Shown: in pieces, positions 1 to 12,000 of the stretch
Numbering within the stretch: position 1 is the first letter of the stretch
Layout: each line of letters starts with the position of its first letter
Assembly (NCBI RefSeq): GCF_019175285.1
Contig: NC_056527.1
Location: 113,491,434 to 113,555,433, forward strand
Reading direction: 5' to 3'
Length of the DNA: 64,000 nucleotides
From: Sceloporus undulatus
Lineage: Eukaryota; Chordata; Lepidosauria; Squamata; Phrynosomatidae
Notes under the pieces: model-generated
Told to the model about the DNA's origin: nothing
Databases searched by the model: none
What the model saw: the letters and a program-made list of their open reading frames with translations, nothing else
Position numbers and translations under genes: made by a program

Positions 1-752
1 AAGACAGTAAAACAAACCTCCAAAATCCTAATGACACTAACTAGTACATGCTACTAATCTTACTCATAGTTCAGATGGGATTTGTAGTTCTTGATGGTCT
101 GCACAGCTGAGATCCTGGACTCCTTTATCTAGTGCCAGCAGGTTTTTCCTCCTGCCAGCAGGCAGGCAGGCACACTGTCTCAGACTCACACCTCATGTTG
201 CATCCAGGCCTTTTAAAGTCTCTCTTCTAGAACCCTCTCAAATGTTTGCGTTTCTGCCCAACTCCCCCATTTCATTGGACAGTTGCCATCTCATCACCTC
301 TGATGTAATCCTCATTAAAATGTACCTCCCCCAACATTTAATCCTTTGTTATCAGAGAAGAAAGTTCTGATAAGTGGAGCAACTCCCATTTATCACAGCC
401 CAGTCTCTTGTAGGCAAGGTGCAGGTACCCAGATAATACACTACAGACCAACCCCCCCCCAAAAAAAAAGGGGGGGGGGAGGAGAAATAATTTGTGAAGA
501 ATATGGACATCCCAATTTTCAGTTTTTGCTTTCCGTTAAGAGCTGCTTTACATCTCAATGTACGTTTCTTGAACTTTTCCCCCCTCTGTGGCTTCTAATT
601 TATGAATCAACCTCTCCTGAAAATTATTGCATCCCCAAAATTTTGCTTTCCACCATTCCTGATCTGGGTGGTCACAAGCACAGGTGGAAGGCTGCCACTT
701 CAATAAGAATTTTTCGCATTAAACAATTTGGTTGAAAGCTTGTGCCACCTAC
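1..752. other. No gene recognised; probable intron 5 of V2R-A
   Basis: Non-coding on both strands apart from chance open frames. A C/A/G homopolymer run lies at 449-480. The V2R 7TM exon expected downstream of exon 5 is not here. Confidence 0.6.
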
Positions 753-3700
753 CTGTTTGATTGGAAATGTTCCCTTCTGGACAAGGAACACAATCATAGC
801 AGCAAACTTGCTCTCTTTCCTTCTTTCTCTTCTGAGAACCGGGGGCACAGGAGTCACTGCAGACTGAAATAGGCAGAGCCTGTTCATAAAGAAGAGGGAG
901 GTTTAAGATGGACAAAATTATGGGCCAGTATGGACGGCTCTTTAAGACGCCCTTGTCACGTGCTAGGGTTGCCTTGGGGTGGCTCTTCCAGATGCCACTC
1001 AACTCTAACACGTGATGAGGGCATCAAAATGGCAGTGTCCTGTACACCGCCATTGTTATGCAAGTGCCGTGTGACATCCGCATGGCACCACACGGCGCTT
1101 ACGTAATGAGTGCGCCAGTGGTGCATTCGTTACTCTGCAGGGAAGCCACACAGTTTGGGGGCTACGGCTTCCCTGTGGAGAGAAAACAGGCGCCAGCAGG
1201 TTGCCGTTTTTAGGTGCTCTGTACCGTGCCTATGAATCTTTATTTGTTGATCAGGTGATGTAAGAAAAACATAAGAAACATAGAAGAATGATTAATGCAA
1301 TACATGTGATTGTTTGCCATAATTTTCCTTCATATGCCAGGGATGGCTCACATTCTGATTGTAGCCAACACAGCCCCCCCCCCCCCCCCAACCAAAAAGT
1401 TCCATTCGTTTTGATTTTGTTCCTTTCAGGGTGAGCTAGAATATGTCAAAGTTTAGAAAATACTTGCCATGATTTTAGATAGATAGATAGATAGATGGAA
1501 TATGGTACAGTTTTATTTCAACCTATCAATTGCACGGGGACCATAAATGATTTGTCCACCATACTTCTTTTTTCTTGCTCTTAGATCATCCTCCCTCTTG
1601 ATGATTTATAGACCAAGAAAAGTCTATAATCCACACCTGGTTGAAGCTTTGATGCCAGATAATCCTATGCTTATCAATGCTGAATCGTTTTCCTTCAGGA
1701 GCACTGGGATCTATTCGTCCTACTTTCACATTAAGGAAGGATCTGTTTGGAAATGTAACCAAATTCATGATATCAAACCCAGCTCTCATTTCCCAGTTCT
1801 CATTAAAAAACACTCTTTCTCCAGCAGAGTTGTTAAATGAAATGTCTTGAAGGAAAGGATGGAGCTAGTTGAAAAAGAGAAACACAACAATAACAAAAGG
1901 AAGGTATAAACATTTGGGAACCTTCACAATTTACCTGAATTCCTTAAAATCGTAATTCAAATACTGTTTAGTTGGATCTAGATTCAGTCACCCTTGTTGT
2001 ATACCAAATGAAAAAAACAAAAGAAATGAATTAATAAATTTACTTAAGTACTATTGACTTTACTGACTTTACTCTAAGGATGACTGTTGCAGTATGCACT
2101 ATTTTAAGCAACTGCATCTAAAAACATTTCTGTTTTTATAATGTAGCCACACTAACAAGCAGAAGGTAATTGATTCCCATTTTTTTTACTTTGAAAGCAC
2201 TGAGATAAGTGTACCCATACATCTCTGTGAATTAGTCCAATGTGGATCTCTGTTCACCATTTATTCAGGAAGGGAAGAAGTAAATCTCTCTCTCTCTCTT
2301 AGGCATACATGCATTTCATCATGGAGACCTTACCTTCCAAGGTGGTAGATCTTGAACAGCACCTTTTTTACCATTCATGATTCCTCTGTAACTGAACCTA
2401 GATGAGGACAAAGCATGTAAAGCATGGGCCACCGCACAGGCAGCATTATAAATGCCATAACTGTGCCCACTCAAGCGCATTTCAAAAAGAGGTCCAATAA
2501 GGGTCTCCAACCGTTCTTCCCCAGTGCAAGTTCCAGAGACTTTGTATGGCATTTTGGGATCAGGAATTGAACAGTCAAAGGCTTCCTGCCAGAAATCCTT
2601 GAGAAAATTATCTTCTCTTGTCCAGTCAGGTTTTAGGGTGTGGAGATATTCTTGAAACCCTGGAACTTTATTGGAGTGGATCGTAAAGGAAAGAGCACCC
2701 TGGAACATTTGCAAACTTTTATCCCGGCCAAGGCTTCCTAAAACAAAATCAGCCTGGGCAGTTGTAATCCACACCTTCCCTACCACTCCAAGACCTCCTT
2801 CAGTAATAAAATACCGCAGCCATGTAATATTAAAAGGTTTACCATAGAGAACAAATACTTTGATTTTGTTTTGTTTGAAAAGCTGGTGCATACTATGGAT
2901 TAACTCGTCTAATTGTTTTTGATCACGAGCATGTTCTTGGCTTGGAATTTGCTTTGTGAAGGCCATGCAGATGCCATGCTGGGAAAGCAAGGGTTCCATG
3001 TTCTCCAAAAATCTTTCTCCATTGTCATCATCCACCACTAAAAATCCCACCCATGTCCATCTGAAATGCTGAAGTAAGCTGATAATCCCCATATACTGTG
3101 GCTCTTCATTGGTAGTCATGCGGAAAAAGGAAGGGATCTGTCCCATTTCTCTCTTTAATGGGGCAAATGAGCCATATGAGAGCTGAAAGAGATTTGAAAA
3201 TGTGTTGGAACTGGAAAATACATGTCATAATTTTATCCAAGATAATTTCTATACCATTCATAATTTAACAGTATCAAAGCTTTATAAAACTACGCAAAGC
3301 AATACATTCGGAATAGTGTCAGTGAAACATAAAAAATGTGGAACATCTGCCATCAAAAGCTTTCTGTTGGAAACCATAGAGAACTTGAGCTCTTAACCAG
3401 TGGCGCTAGTGAGGCATCTGTAATCTTAACCTGCTAGTGATGCACCTGTAATTTAAGTGTGATTAACACATGTCTGTTCATAGACAATGCACAAGATGAC
3501 ATTCAGGGACCTTTCCATAATGTCTAACCCCCTGCACACACATACAGATACACACAAACACAAAGACTTGTCAAGTCCCAAGTCTTCTGCTTACTAATGG
3601 GGAGGTAATAGATCAGGAAGGCTATCAATAGACCTAACTCTGAGAGAAAGGGGTAGGGTGCATTCCCCTTGTCAGCATACTCCCATTTCCTTACTCCTCC

Positions 3701-6515
3701 AGGCTCAGATGACTGAATGTTTCAGTGTCTCCCTTCCCTGTTTGCAAACAGCAATGCCCCCTCCTGGAGCTTGACAGCTGCACTGGGGGAGGTTTTGGAA
3801 GTAGTGGAAAGGGATCAAGGGTGGTCCTTTACACCCCCTCCAAAAACAGATGTGGACATTGAACATGGAAGGGTACACACTCCTTTCTTGAGAAAGCTTC
3901 CTGGCTACATGACTAAAGATTTATTCCAAAGTACAGCTGTCATGAAGAGATAGCATGGTGCAGTGGTTTGAGCATTGGACCAGAAGTCTGGAGATCAGGG
4001 ATCAATTACCTGCTAGAGGACAAAAATCTACTGGGTGACCTTGGGCAAGTCACACAGCCTCAGAGGATGGCAATGGCAAACCCCTTCTGGAAAAGATTGC
4101 CAAGAAAAACCAATGGTAGGTTCACCTTAGGCTCATAATAAATTAAAATTATGACTTGGAGGCACAAAACAACAACAAACAGCTGGTATGACAATAGAAA
4201 ACAGCCTTTTCAGTCACTGCCAAGGTGATGTTCAGCACATGAGAAAGAGTATATTATATTTGAGAACTGCCATGAAAAGATCTTACCTGTGGAAGCTTGT
4301 AAAGCGTTAAGATGTCTGCCATATGGAATGAGGTCTTGGAGTCACGTGCCCCAATGATGGCTAATGGCCTTTTGTGGCTTTCACAATCATAATTGAGGAC
4401 CAGTTTCTGTGATTTGAAGAGACGTTCCAGAGTAGTACGATAAGTCAAGTGTGCATCATTGTAACTGTCATAGATATGGGATCCGAGGGTGACATTTGGT
4501 AAGATCTTGGGATTCTTGTTTATTTCCTTTATAGCAAAAACCAAGGACAAAGTATGCTGGTAGAACTTGGTCATCATTCTGCAAAAGGGTTTACACACTC
4601 TGTCCTTGGTGAATTCCACAACAAATAAGTTTTCAAATAATATTGATCTGTTCACTATTTGAGTTGCCCAGCTGTAATAATAGGCTTTCATCCTTTTAAC
4701 TGAAGGAGGAGCAGAAGAGCTACTAATAGGAGGAATACCCCGTAGTGATTATCTGCTTTACTGAGTCCTCTCCAGATGATTGGAAAAGGGAGGCGTGGAC
4801 ACTTGTTTGCTTGTTTTTTTTGGAATGAAATGTGGAGATTTCTGGAGTATCTCTAATGTTAATTAAAGAAAACTAAATATTTTAGGTTCTCATCTTCATC
4901 TAAGGAGTTTAGCGCACAGTTAAAAAAAAACCCGGCTTACTTTTGCTGGTTTGAGTCCTAATTCGGGCTGCATCTGGTTATTATCATATTCAAAATGCCA
5001 CTGATGCCGCTTGCTGGGTGCAGCCTGGGTAATGTCCAGCTGGCTGAGTGTGGCTTCTAGCCATATGTTACCCGGGCTGCACCCAGCTGGCGGCATCAGT
5101 GGCATTTTGAGTATGATAATAACTGGATGCAGCCCAAATTAGGACTCAAACTGGCAAAGGTAAGCTGGGTTTTTTTAGCAGTGCGCTAAACTCCTAAGTC
5201 TGATGCCCCTCATCTTCTTGATTTCTTTCTTTCTCCCTATTACCTTATACCTCTCCTTATTTTCTTTTTCTTTTTCCACTCTCATTCAGACTTTCCCAGT
5301 GTGCAATTTCATCTCTTCCCTTACTAAGCAGTAAGGTTGTCTCCCTCTCTGTAATCGGTGTCCCTACTTGGGGTTGATATGATCTGTTAATTAAAACTTT
5401 GAGTAGAGAGCTAGTCTTCTTTGGTTTAGGATCTGTAAATCAAAGCAGAATATGAAATAATTTTTGTTGCTCTTGCTCCTAGTTTTAACTGCCATTAAAT
5501 TACACTAGTGCAGGGATGGACTCATGAAGCCCTCCATATGTCCTTGGACTGCTTCTCACCTCACCACCTTTGCCTTTAAAAATGAGCAAGGAGGGAGAAA
5601 ATAAAGAATTGTGGAGGCACCTTTCAGACTAACTGGTTTTTATTTTTGCATGGTATTTTTGTATGCACACAAGCATGCGATTTCTCATGAAAGGTGGAGG
5701 CTATCAGATTTTATAATCACAAAAGAAGAAGAGGAGGAGGAGGGGAGAGGAAGGAAAAAGATACCAGGGATGGAACAAAATAGCAGTTTCAATGAGAGCA
5801 GAATTTTCCATATCTTGATCACTGTTGGAAATGCATTTGAAAAACTTGGTTAAAACGTTCATAAAAAGTGCAGATAAAACAACATGTATATTTTGTGAAA
5901 GCACACAAGTGAGAAACTGTACTTTAAGCAATGAAGAAATGTTCCTTAAATAAACCATGTTATGAAAATGCAAGCAGCGATTAGGAACAATGTATTTCAT
6001 GTGTCAAGGATGGGGACTAATATACAGTCTGAAAACACAATGCAAAGCAAAGATGGGAAGAAAAATGAATAAACTCATCAAAATTGCAACTAATTTTCAC
6101 ATTCAAAGTATTTTTATCTGAGGGTTAATGTGCATGAAAGGCAAACAATAGTTTTTGTGTATGCTTAACATCCTCTTGCATTTTTAATACTCAGGGTCTC
6201 TTATCAATTATTGAAATAATTCAGGGAAAAGAAAAATATAATTCCTTACGTTATATAATTGGAAAATTCTTGCAGAGGATATTCCTTGAAAGAATATTCA
6301 TGGAAACTATAACTGTAGTGAGAAACATGTGTTCCAATCATGAGGTTTCCAGAATGATAAGACTCTTGTGGAAGAGAAGGTGGATCAAGCAGGAGACAGT
6401 TCATTGTATCTACTTCACATGTCCAAAGGAGAAGGAGAAGTAACAGCAGTAACATTGCCAATCCACCATTCCTGCTGTAAATTCTCTCCCTAGATCCAAA
6501 CCTTTCTATATCCAT
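753..6515 (-). CDS. V2R-A: vomeronasal type-2 receptor, exons 1-5 (partial)
   Basis: Class C GPCR expected to act in the plasma membrane of vomeronasal neurons. Exons on the minus strand: 1 (6515-6250), 2 (4578-4287), 3 (3182-2334), 4 (1864-1637), 5 (879-753). All junctions are GT-AG and the frame is open throughout. Exon 1 starts MDIERF, has a poly-Leu signal peptide and ends in the family's FKEYPLQEF. Exons 2-3 give the Venus-flytrap ligand domain ([39 protein letters not shown]). Exons 4-5 give the cysteine-rich NCD3G domain ([19 protein letters not shown]). Exon 5 ends in phase 1, as in the complete neighbours, so a 7TM exon 6 should follow. None is present in 1-752, so it must lie left of the window or be lost. 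Introns of the neighbours before exon 6 (581-922 bp) make either possible. Confidence 0.9.
1477..1497 (+). repeat. GATA microsatellite
   Basis: Five to six TAGA units in a row. Confidence 0.85.
3951..4180 (+). repeat. tRNA-derived SINE, Sauria-SINE type
   Basis: A tRNA-like head (GGTGCAGTGGTTTGAG and a box B-like region) is followed by GGGCAAGTCACACAGCCTCA and GGCAATGGCAAACC. The end is a Bov-B-like ATGACTTGGAGGCACA with an ACAACAACAA tail. The family name is from memory of squamate repeats, not a search. Lies in intron 2 of V2R-A. Confidence 0.75.
4902..5196. mobile_element. Near-perfect 295-bp palindrome (MITE)
   Basis: AAGGAGTTTAGCGCACAGTT at the left is mirrored by GTGCGCTAAACTCCT at the right. 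The arms continue through AAACCCGGCTTAC, GTTTGAGTCCTAATT, TCAAAATGCCACTGATGCCG and GGGTGCAGCC up to the centre near 5050. In intron 1 of V2R-A. Confidence 0.75.
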
Positions 6516-6870
6516 CTACTACATCTGCTTGATTCAAATGGAAAACCCAAGGTTATTGCTGCTGTACTTTATTACATGAGTCTTCTAATGTGCTGGCAAC
6601 GTCTGGCCTATGCAATGATACAAACAAAAATAAGGGGAAAAGATCAAAGTGACAGAACCCAGAGCCTGTTCCCCAATTTCAGCTCTCCGATTTGCTCAAG
6701 TGAAGGGGTTAATATAACCATTTGTAGAGCTGTTTTTTTCTGCCTGAAAATCTGGACCTCTCTCTGGAGAAATGAAATTACAGTGTTTGGGATAATAACA
6801 GGAAAAATAATTCTTTCTTCCCTTGAGTGGCAATATTGTTCACAAACATGCTTTTCAGAGTCAACCAAAA
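6516..6870 (-). promoter_or_regulatory. Upstream module of V2R-A shared with the other V2R copies
   Basis: The minus-strand sequence before the start codon resembles that of the other copies. Shared words, read toward the gene, include a block around ATTATCCCAAACACTG, then TCACTTTGATC, then GAATCAAGCAGATGTAG just before the ATG. It probably contains the promoter and 5' UTR. The transcription start cannot be placed. Confidence 0.5.
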
Positions 6871-6875
6871 GTTTA

Positions 6876-7020
6876 GCGAAGAGATTTCCAAACTCTGGTT
6901 CTCCAGATATTTTAGACTTTAACTCCCAGAAGCGCCAGACACCATGGCCAATGTCCAAGAATCCTGGGAACTGAAGTCCAAAAACCTGGAGGATCAAAGT
7001 TTGGGAACCACTGGTTTGGC
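6876..7020. mobile_element. MITE
   Basis: Imperfect palindrome: TTTCCAAACTCTGGTTCTCC at the left, GTTTGGGAACCACTGGTTTG at the right, with TTTTAGACTTTAACTCCCAG mirrored by CTGGGAACTGAAGTCCAAAA. Confidence 0.6.
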
Positions 7021-7029
7021 ACATTAAAT

Positions 7030-8089
7030 TGCACTATTAAACGTGAATATAGTCTAGGATCATCATGTGATGACAGTAGAAACATCAGCTCTTTTATTGA
7101 ATGAAGTGTGCACTGCAAAACCCCAGTTCTGTTGCAAACAGACCAGACAACACTGGGCCATTCAGTACCAGATCTGGGGTATACTCCCCTTTAAAAAAAT
7201 TAAAAGACATTATCAGTTGCTCCAGATTTTTTGAAATGTGTCATGTTCTGCTGCCTGGCACATCTGCAACTGCCATCAGTTGCTCATTCTGAGGTCAGAA
7301 TCAGGCACCCAAGCATGGGACTGAGGTTGGGCACCTCATTCTGACCTCAGAACAAAGGGACCCATGGTGGGAGAAGATGCACTGGGAAGCTTAGAGGGAC
7401 ATGGATGTGATCATCCACCCAGCATCAGAGCTTTGTAATGGGGGAGGCTTTGTGGCAGCTGTGTCACCAGAATACTTCAGGCTGCCTTGCTCCATTGCAG
7501 ACAGGACAACGTTCGATTGGCTCATGCTTTACTTTGCCTTCACCAGCCACCTCAGAGAGATGATGGGAAACAAAAAAAACTATGATTTTCCCATGGGCTG
7601 CCTGTAGGGAGTAGGAAGAGAAATGGCATGGCAAAGACAGTGGACAGGAAAGAAATGAGCCCCAGATAATCTACCTCTGCAAGAGAAGGGTGTGCATATG
7701 TTTGTATGAGTAGTGTGCATCATCAGTGTGCATAAGTTTGTATAAGTAGGGAAAGGCAGGGCCTGTGTAGATCTTTTTGTTCAGTAAACCTGGATTTATG
7801 TTATGTCTCCTGATGCATTACAGCTTACAAAAGAGGTGTGTCAAATGCACCTTTCATCCATGAGCACATCCATACCCAGCTCTCCTTTCCTTCTACCATA
7901 TTGTATTATTTCAGTGAAAATGTGAAATAGGAGTGATTTCTTACCCCTATCTCTATGGACTGACAGACTGAGGGTTCTTTGCCATTTGTTAGCTAATCTG
8001 TTTCTATCTTAAGGCCCTTTACCAAGCTCTGGCCTCCTGGCTGTTTAGCTTCTGATAGTGGTAAAGTCCAGACAGGGTTAATATCACAA
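7030..8089. other. Intergenic, nothing recognised
   Basis: Between V2R-A and V2R-B. Short open frames have no domain content. A GTGTGCAT / TTTGTATAAG pair is locally repeated near 7692-7750. Confidence 0.5.
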
Positions 8090-8830
8090 TTCCAGTTAAG
8101 CATTCTGGGAATTAGAGTCTCTGGATGGGAGAATAAGCATGCTCTCTGGTAATCTTTTAGGTTATTTACTACAGCCAATGAAAGATATACATACATATAC
8201 ACTCCTCTTGGAAAGAAACACACACAAGAAACACACACTAACAATGCTAGGAAAGGTGGAGGGAAGTAGAAAGAGAGGAGGGCCGCAGTTGGAAGGACTC
8301 TATTAAAGAGATCATGATTATGAATTTGCAGGAGTTGAGCAGAGGACAGGGGGGTCTTGGAGATGTCTCATCAGCAGGGATGCCATGAGTTGAGTTCGAT
8401 GCAAAGGTAGTTAACAACAACAACAACAAGAACAACAACAACAAAATTATCTCTCTTAGCAACAATATCTATTAATATCAGCATGGCTGGGGTTACCACC
8501 ACTGAAAAGTGTAGCTGTTGTGAAACAAATTTCTTCATATGGGGGAGACCGACAAAGCAATTAGTCCCTCTTCTCTTGGCTTGTTTTATACTCTCCTCTA
8601 TCTCCGCTCATCCTATCAGATGTCCCATATATTCCCTATATCTCAATGAGATATAAAATCTCTAGTAAAACATGTTTATGTCGACAATACTCTCTCCTCT
8701 AAACAGGTTCTTAGAATTAATAAAGACAGCACTGGTAGTGTTAGTTCTTGGCTTTTGTCCATCAGATTACATCAGTCAGCTGATTGCTCTCTATGTTTTG
8801 CATCTGTTATCAGTCAGATCTGCTCATATC
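8090..8830. repeat. Unassigned interspersed repeat, related to 13465-14090
   Basis: GGGAGAATAAGCATGCTCTC, ATATACATACATATACACTC and GATTACATCAGTCA recur in the same order in intron 3 of V2R-B. The two are diverged and differently deleted. Class not determined; an old, broken long-terminal-repeat-type fossil is one possibility. Confidence 0.4.
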
Positions 8831-9097
8831 TTTGTTTAAAATTCAGCAGATATTTTCCCTGGAATCCCTATATCCTCATAACACACATGAAAACACTGCA
8901 ATACATCAGACATTATATCTTATATTTCATGTATTATTATATATTCATCCAATTGTGTGTTATAAGCTTAACTGATACACAGTTAAGAGTATGTAAAGTT
9001 CTTCATACTAATAATTTTAAAAACGTGAGATGAAAATTCAAGAAGTATGAAATTGGGAAATGATCAAATAAGACCTTTATATGGACAGGTCGATGCT

Positions 9098-12000
9098 CTA
9101 CACCTTTCTCCTACTTAGCTGCTCTCTGCTGTTCAGCTCAGGCTTCAAAAGAATAATGTAACATTTCCAGGGAAAGATAAAACAGAGCAACCCAGCACTG
9201 GAGGCTAAGATAGAGAAGATCTCCACAGCTACAATATCTGTCCCCTTGGTGCTCAGGTAGGTGGGAACAAAGGACAACCAAACACTGCAAAATATCAACA
9301 TGCTGAAGGTGATCAATTTGGCTTCATTAAAGGTGTCTGGCAATTTCCTGGCTAGGAAAGCCACAATGAAACTGATAGTGGAGAGAAGTGTTATATAAGC
9401 CTGGATAAGGTAAAACATGATGGGAAAGCCTTTATTACATTGTGCAACAATTTGTCCAGGTACTGAGTTCATGTCTAAATCTGGGAATGGTGGAAATGTC
9501 CCAAGCCAGACAGTACAAATCCCAACTTGAATGAGAGAACAAGATAACATAATGGTGATGGCCACCCATTTTCTCATGCTGGATCCTGGCCCTGTGGCCA
9601 TGAATGCTAACACAACTGTGATGGTTTTAGCTAAGACACAAGATACAGCCAAAGAGAAGGTGGTGCCAGAAATGGGTTGTTGGAGAAGGCAGGTGAGTTT
9701 CCCAGGACGGCCGAGGAACAACAAGGAAGACAAGAAGCAGAATATCAAAGAGAGAAGGAGAGTGTAGCTGAGCTCCCTGTTATTGGCTTTGACAATAGGA
9801 GTATCTTTGTGTTTAATAAACACACCCAACACCAAAACTGTGATCATGGAAAAGGAAGCAGCACTCGAAGCGAAAGCTTTTCCTAAAGGACTTTTGAAGG
9901 ACAGAAACACTATAAGTTTAGGGATGCATTGATCTTGGTCTGTGCTTGGATATTGATCATCTGGGCATTGGAAACAGTCAGCCATGTCTGGAAAAGAAAG
10001 CAATATGAACAATAATGTAGAAAAATCTACTCTGAATTATATTATACAATAAATAATGATAATACTAATACTGGCTGGAATCTCTGCCTCTTCATAGGTG
10101 GACCTTCATCTGCAGGAATTAGAACTGGGCACTTCCATAACATCTGTATCCAATTGAAGGCTGTTGTTACCATATCAAAACTCTATTTAGGAAAAAAGTG
10201 CTTTGTTTTCAAGGTGGTGAAGAGATTCCAGTTGCTAAAAAACAACACTGGAAATGAAAAGATGCAATAATAACCTGAGGACACTGGTTGAATTTCTCTA
10301 TTTTATCCCCGCTTATATCCTTAAGAAATAGTAGGTTTTCAGATGCACATACATCTCCTGAGTTCTTGTCGTTTTGTATATTCCAATTGATGAATCAGCC
10401 TCTATATTTAATTTCTATATTTAATTTCTTATCTCATTGCAAGTATCATAGATAGACAAGATGATACATATTAAGTTCAAATATTTACCATATATTTATC
10501 TGCCTACCCCCAAATCAGAAGCAACCAGCTGCCTCATCCTTAATGGCTGGAATCCTTGTGCTACCTACCAGTTTGGTTGGAAATCTTCCCTTCTGGACAT
10601 GGAACACAATCAAAGCAGCAGAATTTCTCTCCTTCCTTCTTTCTCTTCTGATAACCAAGAGGGCAGGGGTCACTGCAGACTGAAAGGGGTCGGACCTGTA
10701 CTTAAAGATAACAAATATCTATATACAAAATCAAGATCCTTTGATTGATGATCAAGGGATGTACAATAAAGCAAGAGGCATCAAATGAGCCTGAATTGAA
10801 GGTATGATTTCCCCCCTCAAAATTGTCTTTATATATGTTGGTACACAGTCTTGTTTTGGCCAAAAGAGCTTTATTTTTCTGGATTCTTATTGAAGTGACC
10901 TGGAATAATTCAAGGTATAATAAAAAATATCTCCCTGTCTCTCTAAATATATGCGGTAAGGCACCACAGAGCCAGCATGATGTAGTGGTTTCAGCACTGG
11001 ACTATGACTCTAGAGACCAGGGTTCAAATCTCAGCTCACCCTTGTTAACCCACTGGGTGACCATGGGCAAGTCACGCTGTCAGCCTCAGAGGATGGCAAT
11101 GGCAAACCCTCTCTGAAGAAATTTGCCAAGAAAACCCAATTTGCCTAAGGTTTGCCTTAAGGCCACCATAAGTCAGAAATGACTTGAAGGCGCCCAACCA
11201 CCACCACAACAACAACAAGGCACCCTTATATGTAGGACCATTTTCTTTGGTTTCAGTTACCTGTGCTGAACCTCAGTCATGTCCCCCCAAAAAGCTGGAA
11301 GCTGACATATTTGGCCTGTCTGTTTCAGGCCCATGATGCCAAACATTCACTCAGCACTCCTGCTTCTATATTACTTAATGGTAGTATAACCACCAGTGCC
11401 TCTTGTCCTAATGGAAAATCTATATTGGCTGGATCACATTGAACCTTCACTTTTAAAATGGATCTTTTCTGCTTTCTACCTGTAAAAGATGTTTGTGCTC
11501 ACCCAAGAACAGAAAGCAGGGAGGATACAGTAGTCCTAATATAACGTTCACTATTATCCATGGTTTCAGGCATGCATTGAATGTCTTGGAACGTATAGAA
11601 GGGTGCCTTATTGTTTAAGTGTGTATGGGTGTCTCTGTGTCTTTGTGCACCTGGAGAAAGGGGCAAGCAAGGTTTTAGGTGCTTCCAAATATTTTGGAAG
11701 AACCAGACCTAGTATATTTTTGAAAGCTAGCAGGGTCAGAACTGATTAGTACTTGAATGGGAGACCACTATGGAATACTAGCTTCTTTAGGATATATTTC
11801 AGAGGAAAGCAGTGGTATGTTTGCCCCAACAAACCCTGTGAATTCAGCCATCTATGGCTTGAATACATGCACACACGCACACACACACACATCAAAAAGC
11901 AAATCTCCATTTTGCCATTTTATACAAGGAACACAATTTTACTGTCCCACTGTATATAATAAGACTTGAGCATCCATGGATTTGGGTATCCACAGAGGGT

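Noticed and set aside
9531-9886. Plus-strand open frames opposite V2R-B exon 6
   Set aside because: Antisense shadows of the 7TM exon; similar shadows occur opposite exon 6 of V2R-C and V2R-E.
10966-11219. tRNA-like head with box A/B resemblance
   Set aside because: Belongs to a SINE with a Bov-B-like tail; no cloverleaf of a functional tRNA.
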